DNA of 64,000 nucleotides from DATBAX01 sp963723765 (GCA_963723765.1 CAVRSD010000003.1:62001-126000), one strand, 5' to 3'. Counted from the first letter of the stretch, positions 1 to 9,223 are shown. Numbers and translations: made by a program. Notes: generated from the letters alone by a model not told the origin.

Positions 1-25
1 TAAGATTGCTCTTCTAGAGGCGGTT

Positions 26-745
26 ATGGCGATGCGGTCCTACGAGCGCAAGTTTAAACGTATGAATCGAAGGGAGTTGCTGAAGCTAGCTCCAGTTCTG
101 GCTTTGGGCGCATTTGCCATTCCAAAGTTTCAGACGTCCCTGCTTAAAAAGGGTTTGGCCTTCAGTGACTGGGCGTCCGCCAGGCTTTTTCGCGAAGGAC
201 ATTTAGCGCCCACCTTCGCCGACGCGGAACTCGCTCCTTTTTCCAAATTCCCCATCAATGGCTACGATGTGGAAGACCCCCAGGTGGATTTTGATAAATG
301 GACGCTTACTGTCACCGGCGCCGTCCAAAAGCCGGGTGATTACACTCTGGCGCAGATCCAGACCCTCCCTAAATTCCGGCAAAATACGCGCCACGTTTGC
401 GTCGAAGGATGGGACGTCATCGGCAGATTTGGCGGCGCACGTCTTTCGGATTACTTACAAATGATCGGCGCCGATCTCACTTCTCGTTTCGTGACCGTCG
501 AATGTGCTGACGATTATTACGAGTCGCTCGATATGGCAACGGCTCTCCATCCGCAGACGCTGCTCTGTTACGAAATGTATGACCAGCCTCTTAGCCGCGA
601 ACATGGCGCTCCGCTGCGATTACAGATTCCAACCAAAGTTGGCTACAAGCAGGCCAAGTATTTGACCGATTTGAAAGTCACCAATGTTTTAGAGAGAGTG
701 GGCTACTGGGAAGATCAGGGCTATTCAGAGTTCTACGGTTTATGA
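26..745 (+). CDS. Molybdopterin-dependent oxidoreductase, sulfite oxidase/MsrP-like
   Basis: A 239-residue protein with the sulfite-oxidase molybdopterin fold. Residues 14-31 form a twin-arginine-like signal (NRRELLKL followed by a hydrophobic stretch), so export of the folded cofactor-loaded enzyme is likely. The Moco-ligand cysteine is probably Cys125 in RHVCVEGWDVIGRFGG. The C-terminal part ends in the family's typical GYWEDQGYSEFYGL. The next gene is a membrane cytochrome b, as expected for an MsrP/MsrQ-like periplasmic enzyme with a membrane electron carrier, although that partner is not MsrQ itself. An alternative start is the ATG at 62, just before the arginine pair; the ATG at 26 has an AGAGGCGG stretch upstream. 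The substrate (sulfite, a sulfoxide or other) cannot be read from the sequence. Confidence 0.88.
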   Translation: MAMRSYERKFKRMNRRELLKLAPVLALGAFAIPKFQTSLLKKGLAFSDWASARLFREGHLAPTFADAELAPFSKFPINGYDVEDPQVDFDKWTLTVTGAVQKPGDYTLAQIQTLPKFRQNTRHVCVEGWDVIGRFGGARLSDYLQMIGADLTSRFVTVECADDYYESLDMATALHPQTLLCYEMYDQPLSREHGAPLRLQIPTKVGYKQAKYLTDLKVTNVLERVGYWEDQGYSEFYGL

Positions 746-823
746 AAATGCTGTCATCCTGAGAGAGCGTTCTTGGCGACCGAAGAGCCTATGCATTATT
801 AGTCGTAACGAATCGGAGAAATC

Positions 824-1519
824 GTGCACGAGGCAGTGCTGGAAATCATGTCCGAGAAAGGTGACAAGGTCACCACTGCGGTGTATGAGCATCCCTTGCC
901 CATACGCCTCTGCCACTGGCTGAATGCGATCTCGCTCTTTGTGCTGGCCGGAAGCGGCCTGCAGATTTTTCGCGCCTTCCCCAGCTTCGGCCCCAAGATC
1001 CCGCAGCAAAATTTGCTCAACTGGCCCAAATCCCTGGCGATCGGAGGCTGGCTCGGCGGAGCGTTGCAATGGCATTTAACTTTCATGTGGATTTACCTTG
1101 CCACCGGCCTGGTTTACCTGGGATACCAGTTGTTCAGCGGCCACTATCGCCAGGTTCTCTTCGTTCCCAAAGACATTCGCGGCATCTGGCCGATGGTGCG
1201 CTATTACTTTTTCTTCGGACGCAAGCCGCCCGTGACCGAAGCCTACAACTCTTTGCAGAAACAGGCTTACACGTCGGCGATCGGGCTGGGCGTTCTCTCC
1301 GTGCTTACCGGCCTGGCTATCTGGAAACCGGTGCAATTTTCCTGGCTGGCCTGGATGATGGGCGGCTTCCATTACGCCCGAATTTGGCATTTCCTGGTGA
1401 TGTGGGCCATGATCCTTTTTTTGTTCGGACATCTGGTCATGGTGGTCCTGCATGGCTGGAACAATTTTATTTCCATGCTGACCGGATGGAAAAAGAACCC
1501 GGAGTACGGACCGCGCTAG
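824..1519 (+). CDS. Cytochrome b/b6 (hydrogenase-type cytochrome b561) membrane subunit
   Basis: A 231-residue integral membrane protein with about four hydrophobic segments and histidines placed as haem b ligands: His31 (RLCHWLNA), His84, and His189, His203 and His210 near the last helices. This matches the Ni,Fe-hydrogenase I cytochrome b / formate dehydrogenase gamma superfamily. It lies 78 bp downstream of the exported molybdoenzyme and most likely passes electrons between that enzyme and the quinone pool (inference from neighbourhood). The start shown is GTG at 824; an in-frame ATG at 848 is an alternative. Confidence 0.85.
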   Translation: MHEAVLEIMSEKGDKVTTAVYEHPLPIRLCHWLNAISLFVLAGSGLQIFRAFPSFGPKIPQQNLLNWPKSLAIGGWLGGALQWHLTFMWIYLATGLVYLGYQLFSGHYRQVLFVPKDIRGIWPMVRYYFFFGRKPPVTEAYNSLQKQAYTSAIGLGVLSVLTGLAIWKPVQFSWLAWMMGGFHYARIWHFLVMWAMILFLFGHLVMVVLHGWNNFISMLTGWKKNPEYGPR

Positions 1520-1548
1520 ATTCCGTGTGGAAGAAACATCCTGGGAAA

Positions 1549-2214
1549 ATGCTAATCGTGGACGGAGCCATTTCGGTCAAGTCGCCTCCTCAAGAGGATA
1601 CGCACGAACAGGAATTGATTCGGCGTATTCGGAACGGCGAGAGCGACGTTTTCTACGAACTAGTTCGGCCGTATGAACGCAGAGTGTACGCAGCCGCATT
1701 TGCGATTCTGCGCAATCCAGCCGATGCCGAGGACGCGGCCCAGGAAGCGATTCTGAAAGCTTTCGCCCACATGCACCAGTTTCGTTCGGAAGCGCGCTTC
1801 AGCACATGGCTGATTCAGATCGCCATCAATGAAGCCCGCATGCGCAGACGGAGAGAACACGCAGAGATCATGCAGCCTATCGGGGAACATCAGGACGAAG
1901 AAGGGACGTACTCTCCGCGAGAATTTGCGGACTGGCGCGAGATTCCTTCGGAGTCGCTGGAGCGCGCCGAAGTTCGCGAACTTCTTTTGGAAGCGCTGGC
2001 CTCGATTGGCGAAAAATATCGGGAAATATTCGTGTTGCGTGACGTGCATCACTTAAGCATCGAAGAGGTTGCGGAGACGCTGGGAATTTCCCGGGCCTCG
2101 GTCAAAACCCGGCTGCTGCGAGCACGGCTCATGTTACGGGACCTGCTCGCTCCCAAAATGGCGGGCGGGTGGTTCAGCCGCGAATCTTTTCAGAAAGGAA
2201 ACAAGCCATGGTAG
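1549..2214 (+). CDS. ECF-family RNA polymerase sigma factor
   Basis: A 221-residue sigma-70 family protein. Region 2 is recognisable from YERRVYAAAFAILRN and ADAEDAAQEA (core binding and -10 recognition). Region 4 near the C-terminus carries the helix-turn-helix LSIEEVAETLGISRASVKTR. There is no region 1 or 3, which makes it ECF type. The frame is open upstream into the cytochrome gene, but the ATG at 1549 gives the normal ECF length. Its stop overlaps the start of the next gene by 7 bp (ATGGTAG), so it is translationally coupled to its probable anti-sigma factor. Confidence 0.9.
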   Translation: MLIVDGAISVKSPPQEDTHEQELIRRIRNGESDVFYELVRPYERRVYAAAFAILRNPADAEDAAQEAILKAFAHMHQFRSEARFSTWLIQIAINEARMRRRREHAEIMQPIGEHQDEEGTYSPREFADWREIPSESLERAEVRELLLEALASIGEKYREIFVLRDVHHLSIEEVAETLGISRASVKTRLLRARLMLRDLLAPKMAGGWFSRESFQKGNKPW

Positions 2215-2792
2215 TCAGTTGCGAACAGGTCTGGCTGGAAATCTCAAACTATCTTGAGAACGACCTCGACCCATCCTTGCGCACTGCCCTGGACGAGCAT
2301 TTTCATACCTGCCCGCGCTGCACTTCCGTTCTGGCAGGCACCCGCAACATCGTTCAGCTCTACGGCGACGAGCGGCTGGTCCAGGTGCCGTTGGGATTCA
2401 GCGGACGATTGCAAAAGAAAATTGCCCAGGCCACGCCGGGCAAACGGGGGACGGCTTTCGGATGGCTGATCGCCGTGGCTGCTCTCGGTCTGATTGCTGG
2501 AACCATCGGTCTGGCGAAGTCCGCGGCGCCCGTGCAGACTGAAACCCGGTCCCCTCTCGCGAAATCGGGCGAGAAGATTCCCCGAGGTCTCACCGTGCTG
2601 GTCGCGGAGCACTCGAAGATTTTCCACGTCGCGGGATGCGATTATCTTCGCGCCAAAGACGGCAAGATTCGCTCCATGACCGCGGAAGAAGCCGAACACG
2701 AGGGGTACGTGCCTTGCATTCACTGCCTGGGAAAATACCTGACCAACGTCGCGGTGGAGTTCGTCCGGAAGCATTTCGGAACAACCGCGTAG
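2208..2792 (+). CDS. Zinc-binding anti-sigma factor, zf-HC2 type, with C-terminal Cys motif
   Basis: A 194-residue protein. The N-terminus has the zinc anti-sigma signature HFHTCPRC (H-x3-C-x2-C, near residues 27-34), followed by one membrane helix around residues 85-105 (GWLIAVAALGLIAGTIGLA). The region beyond the helix holds a second Cys/His cluster: FHVAGCDYL, then about 20 residues, then YVPCIHCLGKYL. This spacing recalls the metal-binding motif of Ada N-termini (GCxYL...YxPCxxC). The protein probably holds the upstream sigma factor inactive through the N-terminal domain, while the Cys-rich domain on the other side of the membrane may sense metal, thiol or alkylation stress (inference). 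Start is the ATG at 2208, overlapping the sigma gene. Confidence 0.85.
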   Translation: MVVSCEQVWLEISNYLENDLDPSLRTALDEHFHTCPRCTSVLAGTRNIVQLYGDERLVQVPLGFSGRLQKKIAQATPGKRGTAFGWLIAVAALGLIAGTIGLAKSAAPVQTETRSPLAKSGEKIPRGLTVLVAEHSKIFHVAGCDYLRAKDGKIRSMTAEEAEHEGYVPCIHCLGKYLTNVAVEFVRKHFGTTA

Positions 2793-2908
2793 GCCTAAAC
2801 CGGAATTCCATGTCGCGATAGCTCCAAATGGACCATACGCCTCCGTCCTGCGCTATTATGCTTTGGGGTTTGCTTTCCTCGACCGAAAAATCCAAAAGGA
2901 GAACTTTC

Positions 2909-3463
2909 ATGGAAATCAACACTCGGCGCAGTTTCGTTGGCAAGATCGCGGCGGCTGCGGCGGCCATTACTGGAACATCAAAACTCTTCGCACAGCAGGC
3001 TCCTTCGGCTGGCATGCCCGTTGGCGGCGATAAACCTCATCGTACCGGCGCGGTCAACCATGTATATGAAGGGATCTTCTACTTCTACGGCACTGGGTCC
3101 AATGACGGCTTTTCCAAAGAGAACCATGTTCTCGTAACCGACCCCTTCGAAAAGCATGTCACTCGTACCATGGACGCGCTCAAGAAGTCGGTCGAGGAAG
3201 CGGGCTGCACCATGGACAGCATTCTTCATCTGCAGATATTTCTCTGCCTGCCGCTTGCTGACAGCGTCCCCATGCCCACCGGCAAGGCGCGGTTCGATGC
3301 TCATAAAGCCCAATACGATGCATTGAACAAAATCTATGGGACGTATTTTTCTCCCGGCAAATCTCCCTCCCGCGCCTGCATGGCTCTCGAGTGGATTCCT
3401 GGTGATTCGCTGATCGAAATCGTCGGCAGTGCCGTGGTTGTCAATGCACCTGCTGACAGGTAA
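2909..3463 (+). CDS. RidA/YjgF-family protein with N-terminal export signal
   Basis: About 184 residues. Residues 6-28 look like a twin-arginine signal (TRRSFVGKIAAAAAAITGTS) ending near LFAQQ. The mature part fits the RidA/YER057c/UK114 family: an opening beta-strand region around GAVNHVYEGIFYFYGTG, a central segment TMDALKKSVEEAGCTMDSIL resembling the 'NLxxxLexAGasldnVv' region, and a final RACMALEWIPGDSLIEIVGSAV resembling the family's 'R..v.v..Lp.ga.vEie..A'. Canonical RidA is a cytoplasmic enamine deaminase, so the signal is notable. The ATG at 2909 follows a good ribosome site (AAAAGGA). Confidence 0.8.
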   Translation: MEINTRRSFVGKIAAAAAAITGTSKLFAQQAPSAGMPVGGDKPHRTGAVNHVYEGIFYFYGTGSNDGFSKENHVLVTDPFEKHVTRTMDALKKSVEEAGCTMDSILHLQIFLCLPLADSVPMPTGKARFDAHKAQYDALNKIYGTYFSPGKSPSRACMALEWIPGDSLIEIVGSAVVVNAPADR

Positions 3464-3572
3464 TTTTGTAAAACAGCGGTAACCCGACTGGCCGGTTACT
3501 CTAAAACTGCCTGATCCTGATTTTCCTTCGTTATTTGCAGAGCCCCGTCTAGAGTAATATTGAAAGTTCTGT

Positions 3573-5354
3573 ATGCAAACCTTCGGGAATAGCCTGACTG
3601 ACAACAGCCGGGCGCCGCAGTCCGCCTATCCTGAGCGACGCGAATGCGTGCGGCAGAAAGTTCATATTCCCGCCTACGCCAACCTGAGTGGAAAATCCGG
3701 CGGGACGAACCTCAACCTCAGCGAGATCCTGGACATCAGCGAAAAAGGCATCTGCATTCAGACGGCGTCGCCTTTGGCTCGCAATTTCAGCTTGCCGGTG
3801 GTGCTTGATCTGGCGGAAACCCAGGCCTACATCCTGACCATGGGCACAGTGGCCTGGTCGGACCGGTCGGGCCGGGCCGGAATCTCCTTCGCGGAAATGC
3901 CCCGCGAAACCCGCCATCAACTCAAGGAGTGGCTCTTCGCCAATATTATCGCGGCCTGTGCCAATCACGTGCAGGACTCGCCCGCCGCTATCGAAGCGAT
4001 GCCTGAGAAGAGTATCGAGCCAATCGCGACATTATCCGCAACCGCTGCCGCGACTTCCGTCACTACATCAGTAACGACTTCGACTGACGAATTTGAGCCG
4101 GCGGTTCGTCCCGACTACACCTCCATTTTAATTGCGCTGGCGGCGGTGAAGCGCGAAGTCGATTCCGCCGGACGCGATCTGGAAAAAGCCCTGACCCTCA
4201 TCGCTCACCGCGCCCTGACCTTCACCCGGGCCAGCGGCGCCGCCATTGTGCTGGCGGAAGAATCCAACCAGGAAGAAATCATCTGCCGGGCTCGCGCCGG
4301 CTCCGACGCTCCTCCCGTCGGTGCAAAGCTTGACCTTAGCTCAAATTTTTCTGGCGCGTGTATCCGCACCGGCAAACCGCTGCGTTGCGAAGATGCCGAG
4401 ACCGACCTACGCGTGGATCGCGAGAGTTGCCGCTTGCTTGGGATCCGCTCCATGATTGCCGTGCCGGTGCGCAATGACGATACCGTCCTCGGACTGCTTG
4501 AGGTATTTTCGCCCGATCCCCGCGCCTTCATCGCGAACGACGATATGGTCCTGCAACGTCTGGCAGAAATGATTGCCGGCGCCATAAAGACTGCGACCTA
4601 TATTTCCCCGGCAAAACTTCCTCCGGTAAGCCTTCCGGAAAAAAGTCAGCCTTTGGTGAATTTTCCTTCCGGAAGTTCGGGTTTTAGAGAAGCAGTTCCA
4701 TTAAATCCAGGTTTAGTAGGTTCGGAGGCGATTTCCACGGATCTGTCCTCCATTCCCGATGCTGGCGAGGTTGCGGCGAAATCCTCGACTTCATGGTTTG
4801 GCCGGGTTCTTCTAACGGCGTCCGCGGCTACGCTACTTGTCGCTTTAGGATGGGTGGCCACTCCCTGGGTGAAAAACCGGATCCAGGCATTTACGCGGCC
4901 GCAATCGGAGTCGAATCGCATCGCCGCGAAAGCTCCGCTGCAACCGGCGCCATCCGCCACTGATTCGGAAGGCATGCTGCGTTTGGCCGAGCAAGGCGAC
5001 CCCGTAGCCCAATTTGAAGTGGGGGCGCGCTATGCCACCGGCGAAGACGTTCCTCAGGATTATTCGCAAGCGCTCATCTGGTTTTCGAAAGCTGCCGAGC
5101 AGGGAAATGTGGCGGCGCAGGCTACGATGGGAGCCTACTACTGGGCGGGGCGAGGCGTCCCCCAGGACTTGAGCAAAGCTTATTACTGGGCGGTCCTTGC
5201 TGAAGCTGGCGGAGATGAAGGCAGCAAATATCGCGTGGCCTTACTGGCTTCGCGCCTCAGCCGTGCCCAGATATTAGCCGAGCAGAAGCGCGCCGAGGAT
5301 TGGATCACCTCGCATAAGCAGTCAGCAAAAAGCTCAACTGGCCCCGCGCAGTAA
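3573..5354 (+). CDS. PilZ-GAF-transmembrane-Sel1 multidomain protein
   Basis: A 593-residue protein with three modules. (1) A PilZ-like domain at about residues 18-125 (RRECVRQKVHIPAYANL ... ILDISEKGICIQT ... GRAGISF). (2) A GAF domain at about 190-345, including SGACIRTGKPLRC and GIRSMIAVPV. (3) One membrane helix at about 405-430 (LLTASAATLLVALGWVA), followed by at least two Sel1/TPR-like repeats (AEQGDPVAQFEVGARYATGE and AEQGNVAAQATMGAYYWAGR), which normally mediate protein-protein contacts. The GAF segment is closely similar to that of the amidase fusion at 13741-16353, which suggests a duplicated sensor domain. c-di-GMP binding is possible but not certain, because the usual RxxxR and NxSxxG motifs are imperfect. 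Confidence 0.85.
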   Translation: MQTFGNSLTDNSRAPQSAYPERRECVRQKVHIPAYANLSGKSGGTNLNLSEILDISEKGICIQTASPLARNFSLPVVLDLAETQAYILTMGTVAWSDRSGRAGISFAEMPRETRHQLKEWLFANIIAACANHVQDSPAAIEAMPEKSIEPIATLSATAAATSVTTSVTTSTDEFEPAVRPDYTSILIALAAVKREVDSAGRDLEKALTLIAHRALTFTRASGAAIVLAEESNQEEIICRARAGSDAPPVGAKLDLSSNFSGACIRTGKPLRCEDAETDLRVDRESCRLLGIRSMIAVPVRNDDTVLGLLEVFSPDPRAFIANDDMVLQRLAEMIAGAIKTATYISPAKLPPVSLPEKSQPLVNFPSGSSGFREAVPLNPGLVGSEAISTDLSSIPDAGEVAAKSSTSWFGRVLLTASAATLLVALGWVATPWVKNRIQAFTRPQSESNRIAAKAPLQPAPSATDSEGMLRLAEQGDPVAQFEVGARYATGEDVPQDYSQALIWFSKAAEQGNVAAQATMGAYYWAGRGVPQDLSKAYYWAVLAEAGGDEGSKYRVALLASRLSRAQILAEQKRAEDWITSHKQSAKSSTGPAQ

Positions 5355-5684
5355 TACTCGCCGAATATATTTCCCGAAATAGAACCATTCGGCGGCTCCC
5401 TGGGGGTTTGGAATAATAGCTAAAAGATAATAATCGATTTGCCGTCGATTCTAGCCTTCCGGAGCGTCGCAGTGAGGTTTGCTCCGTCTTTGCCCCGTCG
5501 CTTCACTGGCAAGCCGCGTACGGCCCATGCAGAGGCATTCTAGCATGCGGACGTAAAGGGGAATCCACTGCTGCCTGCAGATCATGCCGTCTCTATTTAT
5601 CAATAACTTAGAGATAAGTTATTGAATTCATTCCGTTTATTCCGGCTAGATTGGGGAGGGGTAGAATGGATCAAGAGGCGTTGC
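5355..5684. other. Intergenic region upstream of amrS
   Basis: This 330-bp gap shows no coding sequence that I can support. The notable element is the perfect AT-rich inverted repeat at 5601-5624, listed separately. Promoters for amrS probably lie here, but I could not assign a convincing -35/-10 pair. Confidence 0.5.
5601..5624. promoter_or_regulatory. Perfect AT-rich inverted repeat, candidate operator
   Basis: CAATAACTTA at 5601-5610, a 4-base centre GAGA, then TAAGTTATTG at 5615-5624: two perfect 10-base arms. It lies about 60 bp upstream of the amrS start codon. Its size and base composition suit a dimeric repressor site better than a terminator, because the stem is AT-rich with no T tract. 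Function is inferred from symmetry and position only. Confidence 0.4.
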
Positions 5685-6807
5685 ATGTCCACCCTTCGTG
5701 ACATCATCCACGAAAACGTCCGCGAAGGCGAACTCTACGAAAAACTTGATCGCAACCGCGTGCGCTGTTATGCCTGCGGTCATGCCTGTCCCATTCCCGA
5801 TGGCCAGCCCGGGGTTTGCAAAGTGCGCTATAACCAGGGTGGCACGCTTTACGTACCCTGGGGATACGTGGGTGGGGTGCAATGCGACCCCATTGAGAAG
5901 AAACCTTTCTTTCACGCGTATCCGGGGGCGCTGGCCTATAGCTTCGGCATGTTGGGCTGCGATCTGCATTGCGGATACTGTCAGAACTGGGTGACTTCGC
6001 AGGCTTTGCGCGATCCGAGCGCCGTCTCGTCGCCTCTGCGCGCTTCGCCGGAACTTCTGGTGCAGGATGCACTTCGTCAGGGCGCGAAAGTTCTGGTAAG
6101 TACTTACAACGAACCGCTGATCACTGCGGAGTGGGCGGTGGCGGTATTCAAAGCAGCCAAAGCCGCCGGATTGATCACCGGCCTTGTTTCCAACGGCAAC
6201 GGCACGCCACAAGTCTTGGAGTATGTGCGGCCGTGGATCGATCTCTACAAAGTGGATTTAAAAAGCTTCAGCGAACAGCACTACCACCAACTGGGCGGAC
6301 GCCTGAAACCGATTCTTGAAACCATTCGTACTTTGTACGAGATGGGAGTGTGGCTGGAGATTGTGACTCTGCTCATTCCGGGGTTTAACGATTCTCCAGA
6401 TGAATTGCGCGGGCTAACCGACTTTCTTTGCAGCGTTTCTCCGGACATCCCATGGCATGTGACCGCGTTCCACAAAGACTACAAAATGTCCGATCCGGAA
6501 AATACGCGGCCGGAAGATTTGTTGCGCGCCGTGGAGATCGGGCGAAATGCCGGGCTGCGTTATGTTTACGCGGGAAATTTGCCGGGGAATGGTGGGCGAT
6601 CATGAAGACACACGCTGCCATCATTGCGGCGAAACGTTGATCGAGCGCCATAGCTATTTCGTTCAGAATTATCGTCTTACGCCGGATGGATATTGTCCGT
6701 CGTGTCACACCGCGATCCCGGGCCGCTGGGCCTTGAAATTCGAGGGGCAGATCACAGACCGTCCTTTCTTGCCACGCCACAGCTCGGGTTTAGTTACAAT
6801 CCTTTAG
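5685..6807 (+). CDS. amrS: AmmeMemoRadiSam system radical SAM enzyme AmrS (frameshifted in this sequence)
   Basis: A radical SAM protein of the AmrS (PflA-like) family. The cluster motif is GCDLHCGYCQNW (Cx3Cx2C), preceded by the family's N-terminal cysteine motif RCYACGHACPIPDGQPGVC, with STYNEPL and LVSNGNGTP downstream. The first frame stops at 6605 just after AGNLPG. The next frame continues directly with MVGDHEDTRCHHCG, LIERHSYFV and YCPSCHTAIPG, which is the zinc-ribbon tail usual for this family. The break coincides with GGGG at 6584-6587: removing one G rejoins the frames. It is therefore a +1 indel, more likely a sequence error than decay. Start ATG 5685 has AGAGGCG upstream. The partner genes AMMECR1 and Memo are not in this window. 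The substrate is unknown. Confidence 0.85.
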
Positions 6808-6817
6808 CTAACTCCCA

Positions 6818-7420
6818 ATGCTTAAACTGAAGACTCCATTGTTGGCCGCGATGCTGTGTATGGCCGTAGCCTGCTCGCCGCGGGATTTTCTGACCCGGCG
6901 GCTGGCGGCGGATCTGATTGCGGGGTCCGATACTTTCAAAACCCAGCAGCAGTTCTGGCTGCGAACCGGAATCATCTCGAACAAGGACTATCTTTCTCCC
7001 GAATACCTGGTCTTGCAGCGCCGCGGCTGGATTACCGGAACGCTGATTTCCTGTCCCGCGGACGTGAGCCCGCCGCCGTGTCAGGACGTGATCTTCACTC
7101 CCATTGGGGTGGAAACTTTTCGCGACCTGGTTCCCAGCAATCATGCCGCGTCGCAATACTTCCAGGTACCCATTGCCAGCCGGGAATTTATTGAAGTGAC
7201 GGGGATCAGCAAGAACGGCAATCTCGCCGATGTGGATTTTTCCTGGAGATGGGCGCCGGCGAATGAAGTGGGTGCCGCGCTTTCCAGCGGAGGCGTGCAA
7301 TACAACTCCACGGTGGGCTTCAAACATTACGACGATGGCTGGCGCATGATTGAAGGCAGCAATCAGAAAAATCAGCTGGGACTTGAGGATGCGCTGAAAA
7401 ATGCTCAGCCGGCACAATAA
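6818..7420 (+). CDS. Hypothetical lipoprotein
   Basis: A 200-residue protein beginning with a lipoprotein signal peptide; the lipobox is probably MAVAC with Cys19. The mature part is soluble, with no repeat or motif that I recognise. The segment VDFSWRWAPANEVG and the ending KHYDDGWRMIEG resemble small periplasmic proteins common in Acidobacteriota. It starts 10 bp after amrS and may be co-transcribed with it. Function unknown. Confidence 0.75.
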   Translation: MLKLKTPLLAAMLCMAVACSPRDFLTRRLAADLIAGSDTFKTQQQFWLRTGIISNKDYLSPEYLVLQRRGWITGTLISCPADVSPPPCQDVIFTPIGVETFRDLVPSNHAASQYFQVPIASREFIEVTGISKNGNLADVDFSWRWAPANEVGAALSSGGVQYNSTVGFKHYDDGWRMIEGSNQKNQLGLEDALKNAQPAQ

Positions 7421-7516
7421 AATCTTTTTACCGCTGAGATCGCCGAGGTCGCCGAGAAAAACCCCGCTTTTCTGTTTCTCTGCGATCTCTGCGTTCTCTG
7501 CGGTTAGAAATCTTCA
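7421..7516. repeat. Inverted pair of a CGC-GAG periodic dispersed repeat
   Basis: The left half reads AATCTTTTTACCGCTGAGAT and continues CGCCGAGGTCGCCGAG. The right half is the inverse of a closely related unit (CTCTGCGATCTCTGCG, then TTCTCTGCGGTTAGAAATCTT-like sequence). The two ~40-bp units share a roughly 9-base period around CGCnGAGnt and face each other across CCCCGC. A third unit lies at 17979-18027. It occupies the whole gap between two genes on the same strand. Confidence 0.6.
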
Positions 7517-7530
7517 AGTGGAGTTACTGA

Positions 7531-9193
7531 ATGCAAGTGGCTAAGGCTTGTTTACTGACTGCGGTGATGTTTCTAGTGGCTGTGCCCGCGCTTCGGGCGG
7601 ACGAGCTTGACGACTTGGCCCAGAACTTTTGGACCTGGCGCGCGGTTGAGCAGCCGGTCACGGGGGACGACATCACTCGCATTGAGCGTCCGGCGGGCTG
7701 GGTGCCGGACTGGTCTCCGGAAAAAGTTGCCGGGTATCGTCAGCAGCTCAATGAGTTTGAAGCCCGTTGGAAGAAGATCGATGCCACGAAATGGCCGGTG
7801 GCGCGGCAGGTGGATTACCAGCTGATGGGATCGGCGATCGCGCGGATTCGCTGGGAGTTGGAGCTGAATCGAAGCTGGCAGCGCGATCCAGGATTCTATC
7901 TGGAACAGAGTTTGGGAGCTTATGAGAGCCTGCTGTTGCCGCCTCCGCCGTTCGATGCAGCACGCACGCGAGAGATCGTGGCCACGCTGGCTTCGATTCC
8001 GCGAACCGTGGAGGGCGCAAAGAAAAATCTCACTCAGCCCGCCGCCCCGTTTGCCCAGCTCGCGCTGGACCAACTGAAAGACGTTCGCGTCTATCTACTC
8101 AAGTCGATTGCGGAATTGAAGCCGAGTCTCGATCCTGAAGCAGCGCGCGGAATCGATCCGGCGGCTGAACAGGCGATTGTGGCGCTCGAGTCTTATCGTG
8201 ATTGGCTGGCGCGGCGGCTACCGGGAATGTCAAAGGAAACCGCAGTAGGGCGCGACGCCTACATGTTTTTTCTGAAGAACGTTGCGTTGCTGCCCTACAC
8301 ACCTGAGCAATTATTGGAGATGGGAAGGCAGGAGTGGGCGCGTTCGGTGGCGTCGCAGGTTTATGAAGAACATCGCGATGCCAACGTACCACCGTTGAAA
8401 TTATTCAACGATCAGGCCGAAGAAGTGAAGCGGGAAGCGAAAGATGAACTAAGCGTCCGCAAATTTCTAGAAGAAAAAGACATTCTTACTGTGCCCGCCT
8501 CCCTGCCGCATTATCTCTATCTGCCCACGCCTAGCGTATCTCGCGCCGGTAGCCGATTTTGGCGAAGCCGACGACTTTACCGGGCCCAGCCGGATGAAAG
8601 AAAACAGCACCCGCTATGTGGACCCGCCGGCACCCGATCTCAGTTACTTTGCGGCCAGTATGGCGACCGAGCCGCGGGCGATTCTGGTGCATGAGGGAAT
8701 TCCGGGACATTATTTTCAGATGTCGCTGGCGTGGGCGAATCCCGACCCCATTCGTCGGCACTACTACGAATCCGTCGCGAACGAGGGTATCGGATTCTAT
8801 GCCGAGGAAATGATGCTGCATGCCGGCTTTTTCGATGACAGTCCGCGTTCGCGGGTGATGATCTGGAACTTCATGCGTCTGCGGGCGCTGCGGGTGGAAG
8901 TGGACGTCAAGCTGGCGCTGGGCCAGTTCACCATCGAGCAGGCGGCGGAATATTTGAAGAACACCGTCCCCGCGGATGCGGAGTTTGCTCATGGGGAAGC
9001 CGCCTTCTTTGCTTCCACGCCGGGACAGGCGATTTCCTACCAGATTGGCAAGCTGCAGATTCTCCAGTTTCTCGCCGATGCGAAAAGGCAGAAGGGCGAT
9101 GCGTTTAGTCTGCGCGCGTTTCATGATTATCTGTGGCTGAATGGGAATGTGCCGATTGGGTTGCTGCGGTGGGAATATCTGGGGGAGAAGTAG
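7531..9193 (+). CDS. DUF885 family zinc hydrolase/peptidase, secreted (frameshifted)
   Basis: A DUF885-family protein (putative metal-dependent carboxypeptidase-like hydrolase) with an N-terminal signal peptide (AVMFLVAVPALRA). The first frame covers the helical N-terminal two-thirds up to HYLYLPTP near 8530. The second carries the hallmark HEGIPGHYFQ motif, YESVANEGIGFYAEEMM and the conserved end. Before the second frame's first ATG the reading is already family-like (LAPVADFGEADDFTGPSR), so the frames join near 8533 if one base is removed. Total about 550 residues, normal for the family. A single-base insertion separates the catalytic part in this sequence; real decay or sequence error are both possible, and the latter is favoured by similar breaks elsewhere in the window. 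Confidence 0.82.
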
Positions 9194-9223
9194 AAGGAGG
9201 ATGGGCGCTGGGCTCTAGGCGTT

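Noticed and set aside
1069..1548. N-terminal extension of the sigma factor gene
   Set aside because: The frame is open but lies inside the cytochrome gene in another frame; the sigma domain needs only the ATG at 1549.
5685..6807. Programmed +1 frameshift in amrS
   Set aside because: The break is a simple GGGG run with no slippery site or stop-codon context, and similar indels occur in unrelated genes.
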